A stretch of DNA of 64,000 bases from Arenibacter sp. F20364. GTDB taxonomy: Bacteria; Bacteroidota; Bacteroidia; Flavobacteriales; Flavobacteriaceae. The position numbers and the translations under genes are program-made. The notes under the pieces were generated by a model that saw nothing but the letters and a program-made list of their open reading frames with translations, was not told the DNA's origin and did not search any database. How positions within the stretch are numbered: position 1 is the stretch's first letter; each line of letters begins with the position of its first letter. Shown here in pieces: positions 49,263 to 57,777 of this stretch. The stretch is from positions 157,737 to 221,736 of the forward strand of contig NZ_JALKBD010000007.1 in NCBI RefSeq assembly GCF_023015905.1, given 5' to 3'.

Positions 49263-50726
49263 ATGTTTAAGGAAGTTAGCCCCATTATTATTTTATTCTT
49301 GTTCTTGGTTGTGCTGGGATGTTCCAATGAAGAACCAACTAATACTACTGTTCAGGAACCAGATCCTGTGACCGGCACTGACCCCATAATAATACCAGAC
49401 AACAATACTCTGGGAACCATTACATACAACTCTGAAGCATATGTTGGTTATACCTTATTTACTATCCACAAGGATACCTATTTAATAAATAATTGCGGGC
49501 AAGTCATTAATCATTGGATCAGCGATTATGATAGAGGTGGCGCTTATTATCTTCTAGAGGACGGTTCATTGCTTAGATCAGGAAAGTACGACAATCCAGA
49601 CATCACTTACGGTGGATTGGGCGGAATAATCGAAAAATTTGATTGGAACGGAAACAAAACATGGCAGTATATCTACTCCACCTCTTTATATAGTCAACAC
49701 CATGGACTTTACCCAATGGAAAACGGTAATATTCTATTACTTGCCGTAACAAGAAAAACATATGAAGAGGCTATCGCTGCCGGCCGGGACCCACAATATA
49801 TAACAGAGGGGGAACTATATAATGAACAAGTCGTAGAAATAGAACCTCAAGGCAATAACGGAGGCAATATTGTTTGGGAATGGAATGTTTGGGATCATTT
49901 AGTACAGGACAAGGACAGTACAAAAGAAAACTATGGCAGCATTGCCCTAAACCCTCAATTAATCAATATTAATTTTTTGGGAATTTCAACCGGAGAAAAA
50001 GATTGGCTTCATTTTAACTCCCTACAATACAACAAGACTTTGGATCAAATTATGTTAAGTTCCCAAAAGCTGAATGAAATATATATTATAGACCATTCTA
50101 CCACAAAAGAAGAAGCCACCACAAACAATGGAGGAAGTATGGGTAAAGGTGGCGATATTTTGTTTAGATGGGGCAATCCTATGGCGTACAATCAAGGTAC
50201 GGCAATGAATCAGTTATTATATGGCCAACATAATCCTCAATGGATTACCCAAGGCTTGAAAGATGAAGGTAAAATTATATTGTTCAATAATGGCACCGGA
50301 AGAAACCCTAATTATTCCTCCATAGACATTATTAACCCGCGAGTGGATGCTTTTGGAAATTATACATATGTAGCAGGAACATCATTTGGGCCAGAGCAGC
50401 CTGAATGGACTTATAAAGCTCCCAATGTAGCTGATTTTTATTCCAAGATATTGTCAAGTGTACAAAGACTACCAAATGGCAATACCTTAATTTGCGAAGG
50501 AACGAAAGGGAAAATTTTTGAAATAAATCCAAAAAATGAAATTGTCTGGGAATATATAAATCCCGAAACAAATTCGGGCCAGATCCTGCAGCAGGGCGAA
50601 GTACCTATCAGTAATGTTTTTATGGCTCTAAAATACGACGTAAATTTTTCCGGGTTCTCAAATAAAAATATTGTTCCAGGCAATCCTATAGAACTTAATT
50701 TTGACATAGGGAATTGTAGCGAATAG
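49263..50726 (+). CDS. Arylsulfotransferase (ASST)-family lipoprotein
   Basis: A 487-residue exported lipoprotein (lipobox VVLGC, Cys about residue 20). From residue 50 it has the ASST propeller pattern: YTLFTIHKDTYLINNCGQVINHW, then blades with repeated DG/NG turns, HHGLYPMENGNILLLA, WEWNVWDHL, DWLHFNSLQYN, QHNPQWI and VQRLPNGNTLICEGTKGKIFEI. The conserved His positions in HHGLYP and the WxxHFNS-like motif fit the family, which moves sulfuryl groups between phenols without PAPS. It lies 118 bases after the SusCD operon, with its own terminator, so it is a likely partner but a separate transcript. Enzymatic activity is not proven by sequence alone. Confidence 0.82.
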   Translation: MFKEVSPIIILFLFLVVLGCSNEEPTNTTVQEPDPVTGTDPIIIPDNNTLGTITYNSEAYVGYTLFTIHKDTYLINNCGQVINHWISDYDRGGAYYLLEDGSLLRSGKYDNPDITYGGLGGIIEKFDWNGNKTWQYIYSTSLYSQHHGLYPMENGNILLLAVTRKTYEEAIAAGRDPQYITEGELYNEQVVEIEPQGNNGGNIVWEWNVWDHLVQDKDSTKENYGSIALNPQLININFLGISTGEKDWLHFNSLQYNKTLDQIMLSSQKLNEIYIIDHSTTKEEATTNNGGSMGKGGDILFRWGNPMAYNQGTAMNQLLYGQHNPQWITQGLKDEGKIILFNNGTGRNPNYSSIDIINPRVDAFGNYTYVAGTSFGPEQPEWTYKAPNVADFYSKILSSVQRLPNGNTLICEGTKGKIFEINPKNEIVWEYINPETNSGQILQQGEVPISNVFMALKYDVNFSGFSNKNIVPGNPIELNFDIGNCSE

Positions 50727-50745
50727 ATTTAATTTTTACAAAAAC

Positions 50746-50777
50746 AAAAAAGACATGGCAAGATGTCCTTTTTTTCT
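50746..50777 (+). terminator. Terminator after the arylsulfotransferase-family gene
   Basis: Stem GACAT/ATGTC around GGCAAG, flanked by A6 and T7. It lies 20 bases after the stop codon and just before the rlmB start. Confidence 0.7.
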
Positions 50778-50789
50778 ACCTTTACTCCC

Positions 50790-51533
50790 ATGAAAAACAC
50801 CGAACAAATTTATGGTATAAGAGCTGTCATCGAAGCCATAAAATCCAATGAACCTATAGACAAAGTTTTTATACAAAAGGGGCTTAAAGGCGATTTGTCA
50901 AAAGACATGGAATCCCTTATCCGTAAAAACGGAATTACTTCCTCCTACGTACCCATTGAAAAATTAAACCGACTTACCAAGAACAATCATCAGGGCGTAG
51001 TGGCCAACATATCGCCCATTACCTTTCTGACCGTTGAAGAATTGGTTGAAAAAGTATTGGAATCCAAAAAGGCACCTCTTTTTCTTTTACTGGACCAACT
51101 TTCGGATGTACGAAACTTCGGAGCCATAATTAGAACAGCGGAATGTACTGGCGTGGATGGCATCATCATCCAGAAGAAGGGAGCCGCCCCGGTAACGGCA
51201 GATACTATTAAAACATCGGCAGGTGCAGCCTTTCGTGTTCCAATAGCCAAGATAGACCATATAAAGGATGCTGTATTCTATCTTCAGGCTTCTGGAATAA
51301 AGGTTATTGCAGCCACCGAAAAAACGGAAAACACCATCTATGAAGTATCCTTTAAGGAACCTTGTGCTATTATTATGGGATCCGAAGATGTGGGAATTTC
51401 CCCCTCTATATTGAAAGCCGCTGACCATATGGCCAAACTTCCATTACTGGGAGAAATTGGTTCGCTAAACGTCTCAGTAGCCTGTGGGGTATTCCTCTAC
51501 GAAGCGGTAAGACAAAGACATGAAACCCCTTAA
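50790..51533 (+). CDS. rlmB: 23S rRNA 2'-O-methyltransferase, TrmH/SpoU family (RlmB type)
   Basis: A 247-residue SPOUT methyltransferase. The N-terminal substrate-binding domain (1-75; IYGIRAVIEAIKSNEPIDKVFIQ) is followed by the SpoU motifs LDQLSDVRNFGAIIRTAECTG (motif 1), AIIMGSEDVGIS (motif 2) and PLLGEIGSLNVSVACGVFLYEAVRQR (motif 3), which form the knotted SAM site. The ATG at 50790 gives the usual MKNTEQIYG start; an upstream in-frame ATG (50763) falls in the preceding terminator. Confidence 0.93.
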   Translation: MKNTEQIYGIRAVIEAIKSNEPIDKVFIQKGLKGDLSKDMESLIRKNGITSSYVPIEKLNRLTKNNHQGVVANISPITFLTVEELVEKVLESKKAPLFLLLDQLSDVRNFGAIIRTAECTGVDGIIIQKKGAAPVTADTIKTSAGAAFRVPIAKIDHIKDAVFYLQASGIKVIAATEKTENTIYEVSFKEPCAIIMGSEDVGISPSILKAADHMAKLPLLGEIGSLNVSVACGVFLYEAVRQRHETP

Positions 51534-51595
51534 GGAGTTACATTGACTAATTTTATAAGGGTTTAGATCTAAATTAATTTCCGAACTTCATATCA

Positions 51596-52336
51596 TCAGT
51601 TCAATCCCGGATCCTCGGGATTTTTCTTGTAGTGATAAGTGATTTTAATTTCTTCTTCCTTTGGTTCTACGGGCCTAGATTCAATAAAATTCCCATTTTC
51701 ATCAAAATGTTTTAAAAATTCATCTTCCTCTTCATTATAATCCTCCTTCTCCCAATCATATTTTTTCAATATGGGCAAAGGTGCCCTTAATGTAAATGCC
51801 AGTAGTAAGCCTGTTGCAAATCCTCCTAAATGCCCCTCCCAAGAAATACCGTCCTTGACCGGAAAAATATACCACAATAAACTGCCGTAAATAAAAACCA
51901 CAATTAGGGATAAGGCCACCAAACGGTAATACTTGGACAAAATCCCTTTAAAAAATATAAAACTGACCAATACATAGATCACACCACTGGCTCCAATATG
52001 ATAGGAAGGCCTGCCAATGAGCCATGTTATTAGACCCGATAAAAGTATCCCCAAAAGCAAAACCTTGAATACTATATTTCGATAAAAGAACGCCAATGAC
52101 GCAGTAAGTATGGCCAAAGGGATGGTATTATTGTACAAATGTTCTACGGACGCATGTATAAACGGACTTAACACAATGCCCCTCAACCCCTTTAATGTCC
52201 TGGGATAAACACCGTAGTCATTAAAATTGACTTGAAACTTTATTTCAAACCAATATACGGTCCAGATAGATAGTACCGCCAATAATGGAAGTACAATTAC
52301 CGAATTTGAAAATTTGAAATAGTTACCCTCTGTCAT
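51596..52336 (-). CDS. Rhomboid-family intramembrane serine protease
   Basis: A 246-residue membrane protein with six helices. The catalytic Ser is in HIGASGVIYVLVSFIFFKG (about residue 117) and the catalytic His in WEGHLGGFATGLLLAF (about 168). The HxxxN-type segment SVEHLYNNTIPLAI in TM2 fits the oxyanion site. A charged C-terminal tail (about 185-246) is cytoplasmic. It cleaves membrane proteins within the bilayer; the target is unknown. It converges on rlmB with a 62-base gap. Confidence 0.9.
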   Translation of the reverse strand: MTEGNYFKFSNSVIVLPLLAVLSIWTVYWFEIKFQVNFNDYGVYPRTLKGLRGIVLSPFIHASVEHLYNNTIPLAILTASLAFFYRNIVFKVLLLGILLSGLITWLIGRPSYHIGASGVIYVLVSFIFFKGILSKYYRLVALSLIVVFIYGSLLWYIFPVKDGISWEGHLGGFATGLLLAFTLRAPLPILKKYDWEKEDYNEEEDEFLKHFDENGNFIESRPVEPKEEEIKITYHYKKNPEDPGLN

Positions 52337-52660
52337 ACCGGAAATATAATTAATTATGCAATAATCTTATTAATACTACTTAGGCCATAATGTTATTTTT
52401 TTGCATCTCTGTGAAGCGGATTACTTAAAAATACCATCAGCTCCCCTCTTGAGAGGGATTTTTTTTTAATGTCACATGATACCTTAAAATTAAAAGCATT
52501 CAGCATAAACGCTTCAACGGACATATAAAACTTTATTCAATAGTCTGGCCAAGAAGCAATTTTCGGTTAAAATGTCACTTGCATATTTTCCAAGTGAAAA
52601 TCAGTCTTAAAGTCCAAAAAATGGTAACGCACTATACCAACTTTGTCTTATTTTTACATT
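52337..52660. other. Intergenic region upstream of rarA
   Basis: No gene of convincing length. It holds a terminator-like hairpin at 52442-52467 with no plus-strand gene before it, and a second small hairpin CACTTG/CAAGTG near 52575-52595. It probably contains the divergent promoters of the rhomboid gene and rarA; no consensus promoter was found. Confidence 0.5.
52442..52467 (+). terminator. Orphan terminator-like hairpin
   Basis: Stem CCCTC/GAGGG with loop TTGA, then A and T9. The nearest plus-strand gene ends 900 bases upstream, with the opposite-strand rhomboid gene between, so it might end a small RNA starting after about 52340. The stem is short. Confidence 0.45.
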
Positions 52661-53938
52661 ATGAACGAGCCGTTAGCAGAAAGGGTACGCCCCAAAACCT
52701 TGGAGGACTATATAAGTCAAAACCATTTAGTGGGAGAAAATGGATCACTGACCCATCAAATAAAAAAAGGAATCTTGCCATCCTTGATACTGTGGGGACC
52801 CCCGGGAACAGGCAAGACCACCCTCGCCAATATAATAGCCCATGAAAGCGGTCGTCCTTTTTACACCCTAAGTGCCATAAGTAGCGGCGTTAAGGATATT
52901 CGGGAAGTAATAGAAAAGGCCAAACAGAGTGGTGGACTTTTCACTACCAAAAACCCGATTTTATTTATAGATGAAATTCATCGCTTCAGCAAATCGCAGC
53001 AGGACTCCCTCTTGGGAGCTGTAGAAAAAGGTTGGGTAACCCTCATAGGAGCCACCACTGAAAACCCGAGCTTTGAAGTAATTCCTGCACTCTTGTCCAG
53101 ATGTCAGGTATATATTCTAAACCCTTTTGGCAAAGAAGACCTTGAAGCCCTACTAAATAGAGCTATGGCACAGGACAGTTTTCTGAAAACCAAAAAAATA
53201 AAACTTAAGGAAACCGAAGCCCTATTGCGACTTTCAGGTGGGGACGGAAGAAAATTGCTCAATATATTTGAGCTTATCATCAATTCCGAAGAGACGGATA
53301 CTATTAGCATTACGGATGATTTGGTTTTGAGTAAAATACAGAAGAACACCGTCCTTTACGACAAAACAGGGGAGCAACACTACGACATTATCTCTGCTTT
53401 TATAAAATCGATCAGGGGAAGCGATCCCAATGCGGCAGTATATTGGTTGGCACGGATGATCGAGGGAGGAGAGGATGTAAAGTTCATTGCAAGAAGATTA
53501 CTCATATTAGCTTCCGAAGACATTGGAAATGCCAACCCTACGGCCTTGGTTATGGCGAATACCACCTTTCAGGCCGTGACCACCATAGGTTATCCCGAAG
53601 CTAGGATCATTTTGAGTCAGTGCGTCATCTATTTGGCAACCTCAGCCAAAAGCAACGCTAGTTATATGGCCATAAATAGGGCCCAGCAAATCGTAAAGCA
53701 AACGGGGGACCTATCCGTTCCCTTGGCATTGCGCAACGCGCCCACCAAATTAATGAAAGACTTGGGGTATGGGGAAGAATATAAGTATGCCCATGATTAT
53801 GACAACAACTTTGTTGCTGAAGAATTTATGCCCAAGGAAGTAGCCAAAACAAGCTTTTACCGCCCAGGCAACAATCAAAGGGAAAATGCTATAAAAGATT
53901 TCCTAAAAAGACGGTGGAAAGATAAATATGAACTCTAA
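52661..53938 (+). CDS. rarA: Replication-associated recombination protein A (AAA+ ATPase)
   Basis: A 425-residue clamp-loader-like ATPase of the RarA/MgsA/WRNIP1 family. It has Walker A in [20 protein letters not shown] (about 44-63), Walker B in [19 protein letters not shown], sensor 1 in [19 protein letters not shown], and the C-terminal tetramerisation domain (about 235-425; [31 protein letters not shown]). It acts at stalled replication forks. The ATG at 52661 gives the family start [22 protein letters not shown]; an upstream in-frame ATG would add six atypical residues. Confidence 0.96.
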   Translation: MNEPLAERVRPKTLEDYISQNHLVGENGSLTHQIKKGILPSLILWGPPGTGKTTLANIIAHESGRPFYTLSAISSGVKDIREVIEKAKQSGGLFTTKNPILFIDEIHRFSKSQQDSLLGAVEKGWVTLIGATTENPSFEVIPALLSRCQVYILNPFGKEDLEALLNRAMAQDSFLKTKKIKLKETEALLRLSGGDGRKLLNIFELIINSEETDTISITDDLVLSKIQKNTVLYDKTGEQHYDIISAFIKSIRGSDPNAAVYWLARMIEGGEDVKFIARRLLILASEDIGNANPTALVMANTTFQAVTTIGYPEARIILSQCVIYLATSAKSNASYMAINRAQQIVKQTGDLSVPLALRNAPTKLMKDLGYGEEYKYAHDYDNNFVAEEFMPKEVAKTSFYRPGNNQRENAIKDFLKRRWKDKYEL

Positions 53939-54822
53939 AATTTAATATTCAGTTCCTGCCCCATTAATTTTTCGCCCTCGTAATACTCAAAATACCACTT
54001 GTCACCTTTTTTCATAACCACACCATTGTGGTCATCCCCTTCGGCAATAAAGAAATCGACCTGGGAAGTAGCGTACATCCTCAAGGTTATTTTAGGTGTG
54101 CTATCTACCAATTGATATCCATTTGCAATGGCCTGCGCATATAATACTCCTGCACCTTCTGTCTTATAATCTACCTTTGGCAAAGCCATAGCAGGCTTAT
54201 TTTCTGCTTTTCCAATGTTGGACTGAACTGGTTCCAAGCTCTTGTAGGACTGCTCTTCTAAAGTAGCCTTTTGTTGCACTACAGGGTTGGGCATGTTCTG
54301 TTGTGGTTCCGCAGTGGCCTTTTCTTCAATCCTTTTAACATCATTCTTAAAGCTCACTGTGGGGAGAGCATTATCTTGCGAAGGCTCAAATTTATACCCT
54401 AATCCTGACAAGGATACAAAACATTCCTTTATCGCCTCCGAAAAGGCCGATTTATAATCCTTTTCTTTACTAACTCCTTCCACAGTGGTATAGACCACAT
54501 TGGAAAGACAATCCTTGAGTGTCAAAGTCACCTTGGTAGTAAACATGGAGGAGTCGTCCTCCAGATTCAATAGCAGACCCAGACATCTGTTGGCCATCAA
54601 ATCCACAGGCAAATCATTGTCATAAACTGCCGTGAAGCCATTTTCTACAAGGTGATATTTGATCAAAGTACTCGTCTGATACTGATTCTCATTTTTAAAA
54701 GCCTCAAATTTTGTAGGAACTATTATGTACTTGTATTTGTTTAATTCAGCTTGTGACACGCCATAAAAGCTACACATTAGGATAAGGGGTAAAAAAAAGT
54801 TTTTCATTAGTTCAAATTTCAT
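53935..54822 (-). CDS. Exported protein of unknown function
   Basis: A 295-residue protein with a signal peptide (about residues 6-24, ending GVSQA). I do not recognise the family. The N-terminal domain (about 25-150) begins NKYKYIIVPTKFEAFKNENQYQTSTLIKY, a pattern seen in periplasmic proteins of gliding flavobacteria. A Pro/Gln/Glu-rich linker (about 165-215) leads to a C-terminal beta domain (about 225-295; GDKWYFEYYEGEKLMGQEL). The start may be Met1 or Met6. Its stop overlaps the rarA stop by 4 bases, convergently. Confidence 0.75.
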   Translation of the reverse strand: MKFELMKNFFLPLILMCSFYGVSQAELNKYKYIIVPTKFEAFKNENQYQTSTLIKYHLVENGFTAVYDNDLPVDLMANRCLGLLLNLEDDSSMFTTKVTLTLKDCLSNVVYTTVEGVSKEKDYKSAFSEAIKECFVSLSGLGYKFEPSQDNALPTVSFKNDVKRIEEKATAEPQQNMPNPVVQQKATLEEQSYKSLEPVQSNIGKAENKPAMALPKVDYKTEGAGVLYAQAIANGYQLVDSTPKITLRMYATSQVDFFIAEGDDHNGVVMKKGDKWYFEYYEGEKLMGQELNIKF

Positions 54823-55048
54823 TGTTAGTGTTGATAATGCCTCCTGCCTTAAATTAGATTCCTTTATTCCAAAAAATAGAAGATAACACCCTCTTGTTGC
54901 AATTTAGACACAGGGGAAAATTTTTATAAATATTCAATAATGAAAACAAAAACTAAGCCAATACAGCTTTTGAATACAAAATTTATAAATGTCGATCGTC
55001 ACGATTGGACACCTAAAAAAAAGTACTGATTGTTAAAAAAATCAAATA

Positions 55049-56485
55049 TCATTTCTTCCCCCAAGATATAATATTTAATCCTAATTGGAAAGAGGAGTAG
55101 TGACTATCCGCAAGGTTCTTGTAGGCCAATAGGTTATCGGCCATAACATAGATATTTACGGGACCCGCCTGTAGATTTAGTCCTAGGCCAATATTACTCC
55201 AAGAAAACTTATCTACGGTGTAAGTGGTTTTAACCGCCAAGGTTCTTCCAAATCTCCGTAAATAAAAGGCAGTAAGAGCGGCTTGTGGTCCTCTAGGCCT
55301 ATTGATCATATACAATTGTCCGCCAACACCATTGGCGTATTTGGTATAATCCTTTCTTTTGGATACCATATAGTTACAGTCGCAATCCATACTCGGATTG
55401 GTAGGTTCCCCCCAATTATAACGTATTGATCCATACAGTTTGGTAGGCCTAAAATATATATAGCTCTTAGTATTGGTCCCGTGGGGAACCAATGCATCTA
55501 CCTCATCCACTAAATTTTGCCAAAAATCGTCATTGGAGTTTGAAAAAGCATCCGGTAAAATAACCTCTATACCTTCCACTGTAGCATTTCCCTTTACGGT
55601 ATAATTTTTAACGTCCGTAGAACTATATATGAACCCTAGGTCCAACAAACTTCCGGTTACTACGGTCTGTTTATTTAATTTATAAGTAAATCCCAGGTCG
55701 ACACCAAACCCCAAATCTCCCCCAAAAAACAGTCTTCTTGTTAAAATTCCAGGTAAAAGGGAACTATCATTGTCAAGAGCATCCTCAATCTCATTAATAC
55801 CCGAAGATCTTAATTCCAGATCGGCATCAATGGTATTGGCCAAGATATTGTTCTGTCCCTCGTTGGTCACAAAATATCCCTTGTTTTTGGTTGATGAAAA
55901 ATTAAAGGCACTAGAATATATCTTGGCCCTTGCGCCAAGGGTCAAGGCTCCATTTACCCTTTTATTGATCCCGAAATGAAACACATTGAGCATTTCCCCA
56001 CGTGTTTTTAAATGTCCAAGATCAAATTTTCTTCCCAATTGATCGGCATTGCCCTCAAAGGCCAGAATAGCATAATCCTTAAACCAATAGCCTATTGCAT
56101 CGCCTTCGTTGTAAATCCCAAAAGAAAAGAAATTATCCCGATTGCGACCGCGAAAACCTCCATTCAACAATTCCACCTGATAAGTACCACTAAGTTCATC
56201 CCTGGTGTTCATACCATAAATTGCCCGCTCCCTAACCTTGATGTTAAAATCCACTCCGTCTTCAGCAAACAAATCGTTTACTGTAATTCCACTACTGCCT
56301 GCCTGAAATGAAATTCCCGACAATCCGGGGATTCCTGCATACCACTGAAAGTCGGTTGACATTCCTGGATTGATCATTAACGCTTGGGGAATTTCCGTAA
56401 AATCATAAAGAATTTGCTTGTTCTGGGCAATACCAAAGATACAGCCCAGTAACCAGCTTAATAAGACGAGTTGAACTTGCCTCAT
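55049..56485 (-). CDS. DUF5723-type outer-membrane barrel protein
   Basis: A 478-residue exported protein with a signal peptide ending near residue 21 (GIAQ). The start NKQILYDFTEIPQALMINPG, the repeated aromatic beta strands with Asn/Gly turns and the C-terminal FQLGLNIISWGKK fit the DUF5723 family of predicted outer-membrane barrels common in Bacteroidota. The function of the family is unknown. It overlaps the upstream lipoprotein gene by 4 bases (ATGA), so the two are translationally coupled. Confidence 0.8.
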   Translation of the reverse strand: MRQVQLVLLSWLLGCIFGIAQNKQILYDFTEIPQALMINPGMSTDFQWYAGIPGLSGISFQAGSSGITVNDLFAEDGVDFNIKVRERAIYGMNTRDELSGTYQVELLNGGFRGRNRDNFFSFGIYNEGDAIGYWFKDYAILAFEGNADQLGRKFDLGHLKTRGEMLNVFHFGINKRVNGALTLGARAKIYSSAFNFSSTKNKGYFVTNEGQNNILANTIDADLELRSSGINEIEDALDNDSSLLPGILTRRLFFGGDLGFGVDLGFTYKLNKQTVVTGSLLDLGFIYSSTDVKNYTVKGNATVEGIEVILPDAFSNSNDDFWQNLVDEVDALVPHGTNTKSYIYFRPTKLYGSIRYNWGEPTNPSMDCDCNYMVSKRKDYTKYANGVGGQLYMINRPRGPQAALTAFYLRRFGRTLAVKTTYTVDKFSWSNIGLGLNLQAGPVNIYVMADNLLAYKNLADSHYSSFQLGLNIISWGKK

Positions 56486-57024
56486 TTTAAACGAAGCCTG
56501 AATTTACCACTGGATCTAAATATAATTTTAGGATCCGGGAGGTTGGACACACTGCTATTATCTCCTAAATTGAGAACACTAAGCTTTATGCTTGAAGTAT
56601 TTTTTATGATTTCTATGCTTCGTCCCGTACCGTTGCCATATGCTACCTGCAATTGCAAAAGGGGCGTTGGGGCCGGGTCCACATGAAAATATTGGGTATC
56701 CAGCGTATTCCCTCCTTCATCCAAAAATTCCACGGTGGCCTCTATTTCCTTACTGGTAGTATTCTCTATTTCATAGAATACAAAACCATCCAAAACCCGA
56801 TCCGAGAAGGCATCTTCACTAAAGCCATCAAAATTAAAATCTTGGGAATAAAAATCCTGCCCGAGCGTTTCATTTAACAATCTTTCAGGTGATTCAATAT
56901 ACAATATACTGGCCTCTACTGTGGGAATAATTTCCAAATCATCATATTGGTCGAAGTTTTGCGTTTCTACACAAGAATAGAATGCAAGCAAAATAATGGC
57001 GGGAAGCAAAATTTTATATTTCAT
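56482..57024 (-). CDS. Small lipoprotein coupled to the DUF5723 protein
   Basis: A 180-residue lipoprotein (lipobox LAFYSC, Cys18). The mature part is all-beta-like, with a Phe/Asp-rich stretch (DFYSQDFNFDGFSEDAFSD) and a possible immunoglobulin-like domain (about 75-175; FYEIENTTSKEIEATVEFLDEGG). I do not recognise a family. The 4-base overlap with the downstream DUF5723 gene suggests the two products work together at the outer membrane. Confidence 0.75.
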   Translation of the reverse strand: MKYKILLPAIILLAFYSCVETQNFDQYDDLEIIPTVEASILYIESPERLLNETLGQDFYSQDFNFDGFSEDAFSDRVLDGFVFYEIENTTSKEIEATVEFLDEGGNTLDTQYFHVDPAPTPLLQLQVAYGNGTGRSIEIIKNTSSIKLSVLNLGDNSSVSNLPDPKIIFRSSGKFRLRLK

Positions 57025-57087
57025 ACCAAACCTTCCAAGAACAACTACTGGTACCGCGTTGTTATAATGTTTCTCTTTAGTATAACT

Positions 57088-57777
57088 CTATAAATAGAAT
57101 TTTATTTCACTTAAATCGTGAATCATATCACAATATTCGTGCTTTGGTTCATTATTGGCGTTAAAATGAAGGGTATGCAGTCCAACAGATTTTGCTCCTA
57201 TAATATCTGCCTCCAAATTGTCTCCGATCATTAAGGATTTATGGGGTGGAACTTTTGCTTTTTCAAGTGCCAATCTAAAGATCAACGGATTTGGTTTTTT
57301 AACACCGGCCATTTCGGAATTGATTACATGCTCAAAATAATTGTGAATATTGGAGCTACGCAATTTTTTATGCTGTATTTCCTGAAAGCCATTGGTAATA
57401 ATATGCAATTTATAATTGGGCTTTAAATAGTCCAAAACATCGGTAGTATTTGGAAAAAGGTGGTTATAGGACGATAAATGCTCAATATACTGATCGGATA
57501 AAATATGAATCAACTCGTTCGATATGGCATGCCCCAGAGTATCAAAGGTAATCTTCAACCTTTGGAACCTCAATTCACTTTTAGTTATTTTCCCTTCTCG
57601 ATAAAGCTTCCAAAAATCAAAATTTAAAGGGATATATACTTCCAAAAAATCTTTGAGCTCAATACTGATGGAGTTCTCTGAAAAAATTTTCTGAAATGTC
57701 AGGGCCGAGTTTTTCTCAAAATCCCAAAGGGTATGATCTAAATCAAAAAAAACATCGGTAACAAGGTTCTTAAACAT
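57088..57777 (-). CDS. yjjG: YjjG-family HAD nucleotidase
   Basis: A 229-residue HAD hydrolase. Motif I is VFFDLDHTLWDFEKNS (nucleophile Asp about residue 11), motif II is in LHIITNGFQEIQHKKL, and motifs III-IV are in KPNPLIFRLALEKAKV and SLMIGDNLEADIIGAKSVG. The family removes phosphate from non-canonical pyrimidine nucleotides and thereby cleans the nucleotide pool. Its start lies 8 bases inside the end of the deacetylase-like gene, so the two share a transcript. Confidence 0.9.
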   Translation of the reverse strand: MFKNLVTDVFFDLDHTLWDFEKNSALTFQKIFSENSISIELKDFLEVYIPLNFDFWKLYREGKITKSELRFQRLKITFDTLGHAISNELIHILSDQYIEHLSSYNHLFPNTTDVLDYLKPNYKLHIITNGFQEIQHKKLRSSNIHNYFEHVINSEMAGVKKPNPLIFRLALEKAKVPPHKSLMIGDNLEADIIGAKSVGLHTLHFNANNEPKHEYCDMIHDLSEIKFYL

